A DNA stretch of 64,000 nt. It comes from Panorpa germanica (taxonomy: Eukaryota > Arthropoda > Insecta > Mecoptera > Panorpidae). Where the stretch lies: the NCBI GenBank assembly GCA_963678705.1, contig OY783216.1, positions 3,100,001-3,164,000 of the forward strand, in the 5' to 3' direction. This document shows positions 37,965-50,009 of the stretch, piece by piece. Each line of letters begins with the position of its first letter. Within the stretch, counting starts at the first letter, position 1. The notes beneath the pieces were generated by a model, which saw only the letters and a program-made list of their open reading frames with translations, was not told the DNA's origin and ran no database searches. Made by a program: the position numbers and the translations under genes.

Positions 37965-38322
37965 AAGAAATGTAATGCTTTTGAACTACAACTGCGTAAA
38001 CTATACTGGCTAATGAACAAGAATTCCTTATGATCGAAAACGAACTATTAATATATAAATGTATACCTAAATCAATATGAACTTATGGGTTACATCAGCT
38101 AATTCAAACATTGAGATCTTGCAAAGATTCCAATCTGAAACATTACGCATGATTGTAGATGCACCGTGGTGTGTTACAAACGAAAGACTGCGCCACGATC
38201 TTGTAATACCTGACATAGTGAGACAAGAAATTGAAACTCGAACACACCGAGTTGTGAACCATCCAAAAACATTAGTGACCAACCTAATAGAAGGCAGGAC
38301 TATCTTCAGCAGGTATTAGGAC
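37965..38322 (+). pseudogene. Jockey-like LINE fragment (copy J2)
   Basis: Degenerate Jockey C-terminal fragment from a subfamily different from J1. Readable pieces in shifting frames are ELQLRKLYWLMN near 37968, then a 80-codon stretch from 38077 with NIEILQRFQSETLRMIVDAPW and a tail ending RTIFSRY. Stops and frameshifts between 38010 and 38100 break the frame. It lies about 120 bp downstream of a hAT-like element. The J1 3' UTR is not present here. Confidence 0.78.
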
Positions 38323-38750
38323 CTAATTAAATACATACAAAAATAATAAATAGATACGATTGTGTCACTCTACTATAAACCTATTATTAAATTTCTACAG
38401 GACATATCGCAATATAGCATAAGTATATTTAATTAAAAAAAACTAATACTCTTCAGGATTAAATTATTCAAGTTTTAAAAGCTATTTTCTCTAAAAAATT
38501 AATTTTTGTTTTCAAGTATATGCATGACAGTATGCAGCGTTTTATAAATAAGAAAAACAAATTTCATAAAAGTTATATAAAACAGGGTGTGCCCACATTT
38601 TAATGAAAAAGTCTGCTTCGTAATTCTTTATATGTGCTTCTTCACTTCCACTAATCAACGTGAATTTATAAAACATGTATTCCTTTATATTTTCTCTACC
38701 ATAGACGTATCCATGGGCGTCCGCAGAAAGTTTGCCCAGGGGACTTTTCT

Positions 38751-39390
38751 AATGGGCCTGTATCCTCATTTTTTAGTGGTCGATTTTTCAATTGTTGATT
38801 GAAAGTGATGTTAATAAATGTGTATTAGCGTGTCTATTTTATTAAATATCTAAATGTTGACGGAGATATAGCAATTAAAAGTTTGAACTGTAGTTTTAGC
38901 GCTAGAAATGGTCGGCCATATTTGCATGACGTGAAACGCATTTTAACGTCAGTTATTTGTTGAGTAGGTCAGTGCTGTGGTAATGTTCTGTAGCTGTTGG
39001 TAGCCGAAATAATCAAGTCAAGTCAAAGAATAATAAGTTTTTATTTTATTTAACCTTGCCAAGGCAGACATAATATTGAAATTTGATTGTTCCTTGAAAT
39101 AGCTGTAAATAATATTTGATATTTTGATATATAAATACATATAGCAGAGAATTATGAGCTGTAAGGTTGGTAACCTTACACAAGGATTGTGATGTCACAT
39201 GCACTTGGAATGTGTACAACGTTGAATCCCTTTAATAATTAAAGAGGCAAAATTACTTTTTTAATTGTTAATATCTCTTAACATAGAAGGAGTTATTAAA
39301 AAATAATTGAACATTTGAGGTTCTAGTAACCCACTTTATCAATATGTAGTACACTTTTATAGAAATTAAGACATAGGACACAAGCCCATT
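38751..39390 (+). mobile_element. Inverted-repeat element family A, copy A3
   Basis: Full-length, about 640 bp; the left end has two changes (AATGGGCCTGTATCCT), the right end is intact. It lies just after a GC-richer patch (38705-38750) that may be the edge of an older repeat. Confidence 0.84.
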
Positions 39391-40427
39391 GTACCTAATG
39401 TAAATTTGTTACTGACTTTATTCTACATGAACTTAGGCACAATTATCAGGAATTGTATCTCTAAATAGTTAAAGAACGAAATTGGCAAAAGACTGCTAAA
39501 TAAAATTTTCTAATGTGCTAATTTTCTGGGTATCTAAGTTAATTATAAGATAAAAATAATTCTTATTAGTCTCGATAGGAGGGAGTTTTTTCCTATACAT
39601 TTTTTTGTTGTATATGTGATAGGTATTGAGCAGAAAATGATTCAAAATCGCGGATGATATTCAACAGCAAGTTCACGCGCTTACAATTTTGCTTTTAGTT
39701 TTTAATTCTATTGTACTGTTTATATTTAAATATTCCTTTGATAGTTTACATACAAATAAATATTTAAAACAATTAATATCTTCAAAGATATTTCAAAAGT
39801 CTTGTTTAAAAATATTTCAATAAAAATAACTCAAAATCTAAAGGGAAGGTAATTGCCCCATTCGTACCTACTGACGGACACCAATGCACATATACACAGC
39901 ATTACTTCACACACGTGGTGCACTTGCAGTTATGTCCCTTAAAATACTTCTAGCATATTATAATTTCACAACACACTCTTAGGTAATGCAGCAAAGTAAT
40001 AACTACAAAGTGCATTTCCTGAGAGCTATTCCTTTCTACCAGTTTGTGCATTTTCTTTGATACACATTTTCACATAAAATGCAATTATTTTCCACATCAG
40101 AATCACAGAATGAAACTTGAAATTGCAGCTAAACCTTTAAAGAAATAGTTCGTTAAATATACGTATATAATTATTCACAACTCGGTATTGAATTGATGAA
40201 AGGTATTTTATGTTTTTTAACGACTTAACTGTAGTTAACATACAGCGTCTCAAAAGCGTAGCGTCGCTAACCTAGCATATATAAAGCTACTGACTAACAA
40301 ACATGACCGTTTCAATTCTGATTTCAAATCAATTACACTTTACAAACAAAAATATTATGCAATATTTGATAATTCGTTTCGTTTCGTTTTAAAAATTCCG
40401 TTACTTGCAAGGTATATTTTCCATTAA

Positions 40428-40553
40428 AAACCAATGCTTTATAACATACTCAGTCAGAATATCATGAAATTTTTGCAAGTATCGTTTGAAGGTTAGTACT
40501 ATCTAAAATTTATGTCATTCGGCGAGCTTATTGAGTAGTGCGTTACAATACAA
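40428..40553 (+). repeat. Repeat family G, copy G3
   Basis: Short copy: ATATCATGAAATTTTTGCAA, CGTTTGAAGGTTAGTACTAT, and a GAGCTTATTGAGTAG end. Confidence 0.55.
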
Positions 40554-41034
40554 TAAAACGGATATTTTTTCTCTTTTTTAAAGCTGTTTAGAAATCGTAT
40601 TGTCCTTCCGGCATCTAAATCAAAGATAAACACGCAGGGCAAACTAAAAGAACCTGCGTTGAGCCTTGGATTACAATATAACAGAAGAGAAGCTTTCAAT
40701 CTCTTCAACACATTGGATTCAAATCACACACAGCGGTATTAATTCAGTTAATACCCAATAACTTCTTCTTCTTCCTTCTTCATAGTTCAAGCACCTCGTA
40801 GAATCTTTAACAATCATGAAAAAACACGTCTTCCCACTTACCGGATATAAATCTCTCCTTAGGCAAGATCCGTCGGATGCAAATGTAATTTGAATTGAAA
40901 TTTCAACAAAAATCCTTCATTTTCAACATTCAGTGTTATCGTTTTTATGAAGTTTTAATAAAATGGTATTGAATTGCACCTCCAACTTGATATTGATGCA
41001 TACACAATGCATAAATCATAGATTTGTTTTTCCA

Positions 41035-41049
41035 TCACACACACACACA
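41035..41049. repeat. (AC)n microsatellite
   Basis: Short AC run of about seven units. Confidence 0.75.
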
Positions 41050-41625
41050 GCCACAGTGCTACGGAAAACACTCTACGTCCTCCGTAGCATGAACGTAGAC
41101 CTCTCCCCTCCACTCCTACACATTTATACACAAAAGCTCATACGCGTTGTGCCGTTGTTCTTTTAATAAAACATTTCAAACTTTTAATAGTGAAGCATTT
41201 TATTAAAAAAAAAAAAAACTACGTTTTCATAAACAGGGTTGCCATATTAAAAAAGTAATACAAATTCTGCAGCTATTTCATTTCCTGTTGTAATAAAGTA
41301 TTTTGTTTCCTTGAGAAAATAATCAAACTTTAAAGAATATAAAAAAATAATAACAACAGAAACTTTGGTGTGAAAGCTGAATGTAATTTTAAAAAAGAAA
41401 ACAACATTTTTTAATTTGTTTGCATCATAATAAACAACGGTAATATTTTATGAAGCAGACATGTCTGATGATTACTTTACCTCTCTTTCTCTACTTTAAT
41501 TTCGTAGCTGGTTTTAGAAGTAGGTGTGTGTCTTTAAGGATATCTAAATTAAGAACACGGGCAACGCTGGTTCATTAATTTTTAATGTAATAATTTGAAA
41601 ACTTATGAAATTTTGCAAATAAATT

Positions 41626-42168
41626 AGGAATACTAAAGTATCAGTCCCACTCACTGCTTTAATTTAATTTTGTATTTAATTTAAATTGTTTAGCATACGG
41701 CAATACGCGTAGTCATTCACAGTACCATTTTTAATTTAATTTATTTTTTAAGTTTTCTTAGTTTTTTTAGAACCTTACAATGTTCAATGTCTTAAATTAA
41801 AAATATTAAATTAATAAAAACTATATTATATTATAACCTCCAAAATGTGACAATCTGTCAAAATGCAGTAGGATTTACTTTTAAAAGAAGTTTAATGTCA
41901 GTTTTTGAAAAATATAGAAGTGAAAACAATTTCTATTACTAATTGTTATTAAAAATAGCAATTTGAATTATTTCACATACAATTTTGTCGATCTGTCAAA
42001 ATTTATATTACTACCGATGCATACGCACCAAGTAAATTAACTAAACTTAAATTAAAACAGAAATGTGACAAGGATTGCTTAAACTAAAACTTGAAATCTA
42101 GATTACAATATTAAATAAAAACAGTAAATTAAATATCAAAACAGCGAGTGGGAATTAGGCTTTATATA
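41626..42168 (-). mobile_element. MITE family H, copy H1
   Basis: About 530 bp with imperfect inverted ends of the form CA(T/G)TCCCACTCACTG at left and its inverse CGAGTGGGAATT near 42157; similarity to the other copy extends outward (AAAGTAT, AGGCTTTAT). Very AT-rich, no coding capacity. Inverse orientation to H3. Confidence 0.7.
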
Positions 42169-42838
42169 AATGTCATATTTAAATTTTATGAAATTCTGCA
42201 GAAAAGTGGTTTTCATAGTAAACTATTTTAGCACTAATTCAAATGCCCAAAATGTGCCCTGAGTTACTGGGTAACCACTTTCAACCCTATCCCACCTTAA
42301 TGTGGTTGCTGTACCACCTAGTATTAGTAAAGATATGGTAATTTCTTAATCCAATTAGAAATACTTAAATATTTAGCCATCCTAAACTACCAATCAATGA
42401 TTCACGTTAGTGACCAGCGCTCCTATTTTAATCCTCCGGACCAATACATCGCAAACCTAAGCCCCAAGGGTTTCTAAAATGTTTATAATCTATGGCGGTA
42501 TTAAAGTATAAGCTTTTTAGTATTATATAATATACGATCACATGTATAAAGTTTAGAATTTATGATGGAATTTTATGCTCAAAGTTTCCATATATTCTTA
42601 TCATTATTATCCACTTTATGCTATTAGCTGTAGTATATGGATTACGATTATTAATAGCAGTCATATTTACTACATTAACCTTGCAAAGTTTAACACAAGT
42701 GTGTGTTAAACACACTTGTACTCGTGGCATGTCGTTTGATACCATATCTACCAATATACAGGTGATTAAGTCAAGATGATAGCAGTTGTTCAAACAAAAA
42801 GTATAAAGCTTTAAATGTAGAAACCAAATATGTAGTGG

Positions 42839-43302
42839 AATGGGCTTGTGTCCTCATTTTTTAGGGGTCGACTTTGCAATTGTTGATTGAAATTAATGTT
42901 AATAAATGTAAATTGGGGTGTCTATTTTATTAAATATCTAAATGTTGACGGAGATATAGCAATTAAAAATTTGAATTGTAGTTTTAGCGTTAGAAATGGT
43001 CATACAATTTTATACGTCAGTTATTTGTTGAGTAGGTCAATGCTGTGGTAATGTTTTGTAGCTGTTGGTAGTCGAAATAATCAAGTCAAATCAAAGAATA
43101 ATAAGTTTTTATTTTATTTAACCCTGTTACGGCAGACATAATATTGAAATTATATTGTTCCTTGAAATAGGTGTAAATAATATTTGGTATTTTGATAGAG
43201 ATTTATGACCTGTAAGGTTGGTAACCTGTGGTTCTAGTAACCCACTTTATCAATTATATAGTACACTTTTATAGAAATTAAGACATAGGACACAAGCCCA
43301 TT
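42839..43302 (+). mobile_element. Inverted-repeat element family A, copy A4 (internally deleted)
   Basis: Both ends intact but only about 464 bp. Sequence between the GGTTGGTAACC block and the GTTCTAGTAACCCAC block is missing, as is a stretch around the GTCGGCCATATTTG block. Confidence 0.83.
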
Positions 43303-43738
43303 TAAATTGAATACAATCAAAATTTATTATTTTTAATCAAATATAAACAAACCACGTAAACTTATATTAAAAAAAAACCGTAGGTTTGTTAAAATAACCC
43401 CTCCCCTTTCTCCTTCTACCCTTCGTTATCTGCCTCTGTTTTACTTTATGATCGCATTTTAAACTCTTTCCCGGTTTCACATCATTTCTGAATCAGTTCA
43501 CATTCACGAGGTGAGCCCACAGTTTTTGCTGATTTCCCATAGGTCTGATCCGAGACTGATTGAACCGACTCCCGCTACGTTATAAATTACAGACTTTTTT
43601 ATTTTTATAAAAATCCAATAAACTAAAAACCAACGTTGTGACGTATGTCAAATGATACTCTAAAGGAAACAATAAATAACGAAAATGAATGAATTGTGAA
43701 TCTGGTTGAGATACTGGGTGTTACTTAAGGGGGGGGTA

Positions 43739-44431
43739 AGGTTTCAACTTTTTCTTTCTTTCATTTTATATTTATTTATTTATTGTACAATATATTAAGT
43801 TTATTGTGTAAAAAATTGAAGTCGATTGGAGTAAAACTGTCGGAGATATAGAGTTTTAAGTCTTCACCTTTCTGGTCTGCTTTCGTGTTACTTTGAAACT
43901 TTTAAATCCGATTTCTCGAACATAGCTCTCTCTTGCTACAAATCTACTGGACTGATTCTTTTAAAATTTTGCACAATTTTTCTTTGTACAAATGCCGAGG
44001 TAACGCTGTCGAGTTTTTTTTCATTTTTCAATTTTAACGTATTTTAAAATACCAAAAAAAAATTCTGATTTTTTTCATGAAAAATCGGTATTTTGACTTT
44101 TAAGTGCTGTAAAAAATTGAAAAATCAATAAAAAAAGAAAAACTCGACAGCGTTACCTGCAGAAACTTATCAGCTAATGAAATTATTTTGGTTATTCGAT
44201 TTCAGAAAATCCCGTGATGAGTTATGAGTGGCACCGCTATGTTACTTTTTTTTGTAAAGTCTGCGAAGATTCGCTGTCAATGCCACATTTCTTGATATTT
44301 CTTTATGAAAATTTCACAAAGTATTCTTCAAATGTCATTTTATCATGTAGTAATTGTAGAAATAATTATATATTAACTGTGTCGTCAAAAATTGTTATCG
44401 AAAATATGCTTCTTTTTTACCGTTTCGACTC
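43739..44431 (+). mobile_element. piggyBac-like MITE family P, copy P3
   Basis: TTAA at 43735-43738 followed by a G-run and GTAAGGTTTCAAC; the family core; TTAA at 44432-44435. The right terminal C-run is absent, so the element ends at GTTTCGACTC next to TTAA. Confidence 0.8.
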
Positions 44432-44435
44432 TTAA

Positions 44436-45004
44436 TAGTAACAATTAGTTTTTTATAAAAAGAAGGTTTTTCTAACAAATAAAAAAATGACCGTTGATCC
44501 ATAAGTCATTGCATCAGCATATTCTGATGAATAGATCTCTGTCCCCCGTTTGATGTCATGGTCAGTCCTGGATTAATGTCACTGTGACATACAATTTGGA
44601 CTTTGAAACCCATTTTTACACACCCAGTTATATATTACTATAAAACTACGTATGATAAGATGGTAATAAAAATCTAACCTATAAATAATGACGCTCGTAA
44701 AATATAAAATAAATATTAATAATGATGACGTCGATGAGAAATATGTGATATACACCCTCGCTGCAAACTTCAGACAGGAATGAATAAAAATCAGTAACGG
44801 CAGACTGACAGTCGCATCTGTGTGGGAGAAATGCTATAACTGATGTTTTGTTTTTATTATTAATTTAACACTATTATTTATCAAATATAAACAAGTATAA
44901 GAAAATTATTTCGACTCTGTCTTCAACTCTGTACTGTAAAGAAATTAAATTATCAATTAACTTTCTAAAATGTTTTATTATTATAAATAAAATAATACGT
45001 AACG
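44436..45004. other. AT-rich spacer
   Basis: Nothing recognised. Confidence 0.45.
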
Positions 45005-45126
45005 ACTTATCTGCCGGGTTTGACTGAACAACTCACCTTTACCGGTAAATCGGAGAGTTTTATCATATACACGCTCATCATATAACCTGTAAAGGTAGTA
45101 TACTCAGTCCAACCTGTCAGATAAGC
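45005..45126. repeat. Small inverted-repeat element
   Basis: Imperfect arms of about 40 bp: 45005-45043 (CTTATCTGCCGGGTTTGACT ... CACCTTTACCGG) and 45086-45126 (inverse CTTATCTGACAGGTTGGACT ... TACCTTTACAGG). Total about 122 bp with a 40-bp loop. Confidence 0.55.
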
Positions 45127-45888
45127 AAATTTTTCATCGAATACCTTTACTCAGCAGCGCTGCAAAATCAATTAAATTTCGCTCGGTAAATTTTACATTA
45201 AACTGGTAATAAAAACGAGGAGTGTACGCTAGACCAAGACTGCAGAAATGAAATTGAAAGAAACCTCACAAATAAAACATGATTAGAACATAAAAGTATT
45301 TACGTTGAAAGCGCATCACCATCACAAACCGTTGTGCAGCATTGCATCTTGGGATGTTTATATATTCATGCAATTAAACCGGGGAATGTTTCTTTTGAGA
45401 TTTATGGATAAACTTTGATTAAAATTCATCAAAACGTTTATCTTTAACTATTTTAAACGAATCCCATCCCAAAGGGATTAAAACAATTTTCATGCTCGAC
45501 ATTGTATCATTTAGAATGTAAATTTACTCGTGCTATGTACAAACTGCAAGCATGGTGTTTTATTTTCGTGATTACAGCGACGCGGCACGTACTTTATTTG
45601 AACTAAGTTTTCTTCATTATAATGGCGTCATATTTGTCTTTAGTTTCAATACAAAACGCTGCAACGCCATCAAGACAGCGTTATCGTTGGTGGTGAAAGT
45701 AACCGTGTGATTACATTTCAAATAAATGCAATAATGTAACAAGCAGTTTTGTAAATTGTGTTGCAATATTTAAATATTTGTAGAAATTGTTTTGAATAAA
45801 TAAAAATTAAATGCATTTGGTAAGCGCATCACTTAAGAACGGTTGAACCGATTTGGCTACACTATTTTAAAAATACTCATTATAGTCT

Positions 45889-46410
45889 GAATAAAGCCTC
45901 ATTCCCACTTACTGTTTTGATATTTAATTTACTGTTTTTATCTAATATTGTAATCTAGATTTCAGGTTTTCGTTTAAGCATTCCTTTTCACATTTGTGTT
46001 TTAATTTAACTTTAGTTAATTTAGTTAGTGCGTATGCATCGTTAGTAATATAAATTTTGACAGTTCGACAAAATTGTGTATGAAATAATTAATAATATTT
46101 AATTTTTAATAACAATTAGTAATAGAAATTGTTTTCTGACATTAAACTTCTTTTAAAAGTAAATCCTACTGCATTTTGACAGATTGTCACATTTTGGAGG
46201 TTATAATATAATATAGTTTTTATTAATTTAATATTTTTAATTTAAAACATTGGACCTTGTAAGGTTCTAAAAAAAAACTAAGAAAACTTAAAAAATTAAT
46301 TAAATTAAAAATGGTACTGTGAATGACTTTGTGTATTGCCATATGCTAAACAATTTAAATTTAATACACAATACAAAATTAAATTAAAGCAGTGAGTGGG
46401 AATGATACTT
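45889..46410 (+). mobile_element. MITE family H, copy H3
   Basis: Bounded by AAGCCTCATTCCCACTTACT at left and GCAGTGAGTGGGAATGATAC at right, an imperfect terminal inverted repeat. The interior matches H1 in inverse orientation throughout. Confidence 0.7.
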
Positions 46411-46446
46411 AAATACGTAATAAAAAATTACAGAAAATAACAAATC

Positions 46447-46650
46447 ATAATTACTGTAGTATTTCGATATAACGGACTAATAGGCGGAATGAAAGTTAAA
46501 AGTAGTGAAAAATAATAAAAGGTTAGAAATATAATCCTTAAAATACTGTATCACCACACTCTTAAATTTAAGGAGCGACATGGACTGAAAACTTTTTTCG
46601 GTTTATCTATCATAATCTGTTATATAGAGGGCTGTTATATGGAGGTAAAA
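46447..46650. mobile_element. Tigger/pogo-like terminal-repeat fragments (possible)
   Basis: TTTCGATATAACGGACTAAT at about 46462 and CTGTTATATAGAGGGCTGTT at about 46617 resemble pogo/Tigger ends and the internal piece at 13571. No clean pair of ends or TA flanks was found, so only remnants are claimed. Confidence 0.35.
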
Positions 46651-47736
46651 TTTTTTTACATCAAATTAAATTGCTAAGAAGTTTATTTTTAATTTTACAT
46701 TTTCCATAAAGCTAAGTACGGAACTGCTGTTATGATATTAAAAGAAGAAGATATTTATTAAAGAGGGAAAACTTATTTGAAAAATATATTTTCTATAAAA
46801 AACTGAACGTTGTGTTGTGTTACGCCTGGACGGCTACTACCACTACTACATCTACGAGTTGCTACGATGTGTTCTGTTATTTACTACTCGTTCTACGTTT
46901 CAGAGATAATTTAAGGTTGAATACACGGAGTTGGCTTTTAGAAATGTGACGAGGCATTCAAGCTCCTACACAAAAGAATATGAAGACTAAATATATATAG
47001 AGAAGTATTAGAAAGATCGTGCGCATTGGAGAATGTAAACCACGGTCTACAGTATGGCACGGCCATGGTCAAAGTTACTTCCAATTCATTTAGTTTAGAT
47101 GCTTTTTGTGTTATTATTTTAAATTCTGAAATTGAAAAAACATTCTAACATATTTATTTCAGTTAGGGATAAAAGAACATATAGATATACGTTTTTTTCT
47201 TTAAGGTATTTTTATATTAGATAAATGAAAATGTTATATGAGCCATAATGTAATTTGTGGCAATACATTCTCTTTATGATTTTATTTTGATTGTAGTTTT
47301 ATAGTTATCAACTTATTTATTTAGTGTATGACAATATTTAATCTGTTCTTTACTTATAAAATATATTTTAATTATTTCGGGGTCCATGCTACGTCGTAGC
47401 TTCACCTCCTGCAGTAGTCCTCTCAAATTGCTGATCGATAAAGCACTTGTGCATGCATACGAGGAGGTACGCTGTACGTAATCTTACAAGATTTATATTA
47501 ATGGTTTTATAATACCGCTGTCAAGAAGTACAGTACACGGGAAAATCCATATGAAAAGATCTTATGGAATTTTCCTCTCTTAATGGCGAAAATACATTAT
47601 GTTTTATTAGAAAAAATACACCTTTTTTATGAACTCTTTTTTATCTTTTTTATTGTATTAAGTTCGTAGATGCATTTGTAAGAAAAATCTACCTTACATG
47701 TCTGAAGTAAATGAAAATCCTGTGAAAATTATTCAC
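46651..47736. other. Spacer upstream of A5 and miple
   Basis: Nothing coding recognised. A perfect small palindrome GCTACGTCGTAGC lies at about 47388. Could include regulatory DNA of miple but shows no specific motif. Confidence 0.35.
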
Positions 47737-48358
47737 AATGGCCTTGTGTCCTCATTTTTTAGTTGTCGATTTTTCAATTGTTGATTGAAATTGATGTTTA
47801 TAAATGTGTATTAGTGTGTCTATTTTATTAAATATCTAAATATTGATGGAGATATAGCAATTAAAAGTTTGAATTGTGGTTTTAGCGCTAGAAATGGTCG
47901 GCCATATTTGTATGACGTGAAATTCATTTTAACGTCAGTTATTTGTTGAGTAGGTCAGTGCTGTGGTAATGTTCTGTAGCTGTTGGTAGTCAAATAATCA
48001 AGTCAAATCAAAGAATAATAAGTTTTTATTTTATTTAACCCTGCTAAGGCAGACATAGTATTGAAATTTGATTGTTCCTTGAAATAGGTGTAAATAATAT
48101 TTGATATTTTGATATATAAATACATATAGCAGAGATTTATGAGCTGTAAGGTTGGTAACCTTACCCAAGGATTGTTATGTCACATGCACTTGAAATGTGT
48201 ACAACGTTGAATCCCTTTAATAATTAAAGAGACAAAATGACTTTTTTAATTGTTAATATCTCTTAACATATCAAGGAGTTATTAAAAAATAATTGAACAT
48301 TTAAAGTTCTAGTAACCCACTTTATCAATATATAGTACACTTTTATAGAAATTAAGAC
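47737..48358 (+). mobile_element. Inverted-repeat element family A, copy A5 (right end lost)
   Basis: Left end AATGGCCTTGTGTCCT (one change). The homology runs to ATTAAGAC at 48358 and stops there, replaced by G-family sequence. The right terminal repeat is missing. It lies about 420 bp upstream of the miple start exon. Confidence 0.8.
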
Positions 48359-48640
48359 GAGAATAGATGACGCTATTATTGACAAAACTATATTATTTTT
48401 AGATAGTACCAACGTTTGAACGATGTAAAGATCTGAATTTCGTGTGTTGATTTTAATGTGAAAAAATACCGTACAAGCCATTGCTTTACTTGAATGGAAT
48501 TGTTAGTAGCGTCACTAAAATCTCTGTAACTCTTAAACTAATTGGCGGAATGTTATGAAATTTTGACACATATCGTTTGAAGGTTGGTACTATCTAAAAA
48601 TCATATGAATCATATGTCATCCTACGAACTTATTGAGTGT
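48359..48640 (+). repeat. Repeat family G, copy G4, with inverted arms
   Basis: Longest copy. Contains an imperfect inverted pair, AGATAGTACCAACGTTTGAA at about 48400 and its inverse TTTGAAGGTTGGTACTATCT at about 48575, enclosing the GTAGCGTCACTAAAATCTC block. It directly replaces the right end of family A copy A5 and ends about 140 bp before the miple exon. Confidence 0.6.
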
Positions 48641-48779
48641 GGAGCTATATCGTTTCCGTGAGCGAAAGTGGTTCTCAATTTTAAAATGTTTTGAGAAGTT
48701 CTGTAACCACGGACTGTAAGGCATCATTAGTAGGTTGATCAAGTACCTCTGACTCATTTCGTCCTCTCTATTGTTCCAG

Positions 48780-48951
48780 ATGAAGTGGCTTTGGCTCTCT
48801 CTGTTTGCCGCTGCTCTGTGCGCCATGGTCCTTGGATCCCCAGAAGGACACCAAGCTGGAGCTCCTAAAGTAACAGAAGGAGAAGTTTGGGAAGAGGATG
48901 ATAGGGAGGTTTTAATTCGTAGTGAACGGGGTGCGAAGAACAGGGGTAAGC
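48780..48951 (+). CDS. miple: miple (midkine/pleiotrophin homologue), signal-peptide exon
   Basis: First coding exon of a secreted heparin-binding growth factor of the midkine/pleiotrophin family. The ATG at 48780 lies immediately after a good splice acceptor: a pyrimidine-rich tract ending ttgttccag at 48779. Residues 1-20 are a clear signal peptide, with Lys2, a hydrophobic core LWLSLFAAALCAMVLG, and probable cleavage near Gly-Ser-Pro. An acidic stretch (EGEVWEEDD) follows, then a basic one (AKNRGK), as expected before a heparin-binding domain. The exon ends at a tandem donor: GT at 48946 (gtaagc) or at 48952 (gtaagt). The end given uses the stronger downstream site. Both leave phase 1, matching the next coding exon at 57489. 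Joining gives ...RGKQTCRY, or ...NRETCRY with the upstream donor. Reading through the donor hits a stop at 49007. Codon use is GC-richer than the surroundings. Assignment to miple rests on the phase match and the order signal peptide, linker, PTN/MK domain; this exon alone is not diagnostic. Confidence 0.85.
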
Positions 48952-48957
48952 GTAAGT
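48946..48957 (+). promoter_or_regulatory. Tandem 5' splice donors of miple exon
   Basis: Two GTAAG donors lie six bases apart (gtaagc then gtaagt), both phase 1. Alternative use would add or remove two residues (Gly-Lys) in the basic linker just before the PTN/MK domain and change the junction residue from Glu to Gln. The downstream site is the better donor consensus. Seen in sequence; usage not known. Confidence 0.6.
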
Positions 48958-49265
48958 ACAGCCCTAAACCGCCGGAAAAAACCGGACGATTTTTTTTTTA
49001 TTCTTTATAAGTTGACAATATTTCTTTTATCAAAATACTTATGTTTTAATTAGGAAAATATTTTGAGGCTTTATATTTTTTTGTTTTATTTTTATACACT
49101 TCATATCTCACGGAATCTGAAGTGGCTTGTAAGCAAGTCATCACAACGAAAGCTTGGAAATTATTGGAAATTTAATCTATTAATTACAATATCTTTTTAA
49201 TTGTGTTAGGGTTCTCTCAATTAGAAATCAAAGAATGTAGGGTCTAACGACACACATATTAAGTT

Positions 49266-50009
49266 TTTTTATTTATTATAATTAATTGTGTGTGCGTTTC
49301 GGCTTTACAATCTACAGTATTATATTTCTTAATACATTTCAATCTTATATACATTCAAACTTAAAACTAAACTTAAATTATTCTAGACTTTTACTACTAC
49401 CAAAAGTGCTTTCTGCTTCTTCTTCTCTTGATCCTCTCTCTTCATGTTCCCCATGAAAACCAGATAACGAGATTATCATTTATTGTAATGTTTTTCGTTC
49501 CTTTTCTCTATCTCCGCCATCCACATCTTTCCTTCACTGCCTCCCTTTAATAACTGCACAATATCTCTTCTCGCTCATTACTTTTTCCTGACAAGAAAAC
49601 TTAATGTGTTCCAGTGTTTCAATCTCCGTTCCGCACACTCTACACATTCCTTCCTCGCTATTTGTCCAGTATCTGTTTCCTTTCTCCTCGTTTCCCAATC
49701 TAAATCTGGCAATCCTTTTGTGTCTTTTTCTCTTAAGTAATGTGGTATCTTTCTCTCACAAATCCTTTTATATCTTGTGTTGTAATTGCTCTTCTCGATT
49801 TTTTCCATTCTTTCCTGTTGCTGTATCCCCTTGTCCCTCCTTCTCTTAGGAGGGACAAATACGTTTATATAAACGTTTTTATATTTGAATACAAAGAGTT
49901 CTAGTACAAAACTGCAAAGCGATTGTCATTTTAGTACACTGTTGCCGTCTATATCTAACTATAGAACCATGAAGTAATGTTTCACCTTAATTTGGTATTT
50001 CTAGTTCTT
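49266..50009 (-). mobile_element. Chimeric L retroelement (L4), inside miple intron
   Basis: Second copy of the chimeric unit seen at L3, near-identical over its length. It keeps more of the zinc-knuckle region: CRVCGTEIETLEH, then about FSCQEKVMSE, with a small deletion in the NMRRIARF segment. The 5' non-LINE part is 49851-50009. It lies antisense within the first miple coding intron, about 310 bp downstream of the donor. Confidence 0.72.

Larger units (their letters stand above)
39391..41625. other. AT-rich spacer around G3
   Basis: Apart from G3 and a short AC run, nothing recognised. Confidence 0.4.

Noticed and set aside
42694..42719. Perfect-looking palindrome ACAAGTGTGT/ACACACTTGT as an operator or terminator
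   Set aside because: Short GT/AC palindromes arise easily in eukaryotic spacer; no gene nearby and prokaryotic-type signals do not apply.
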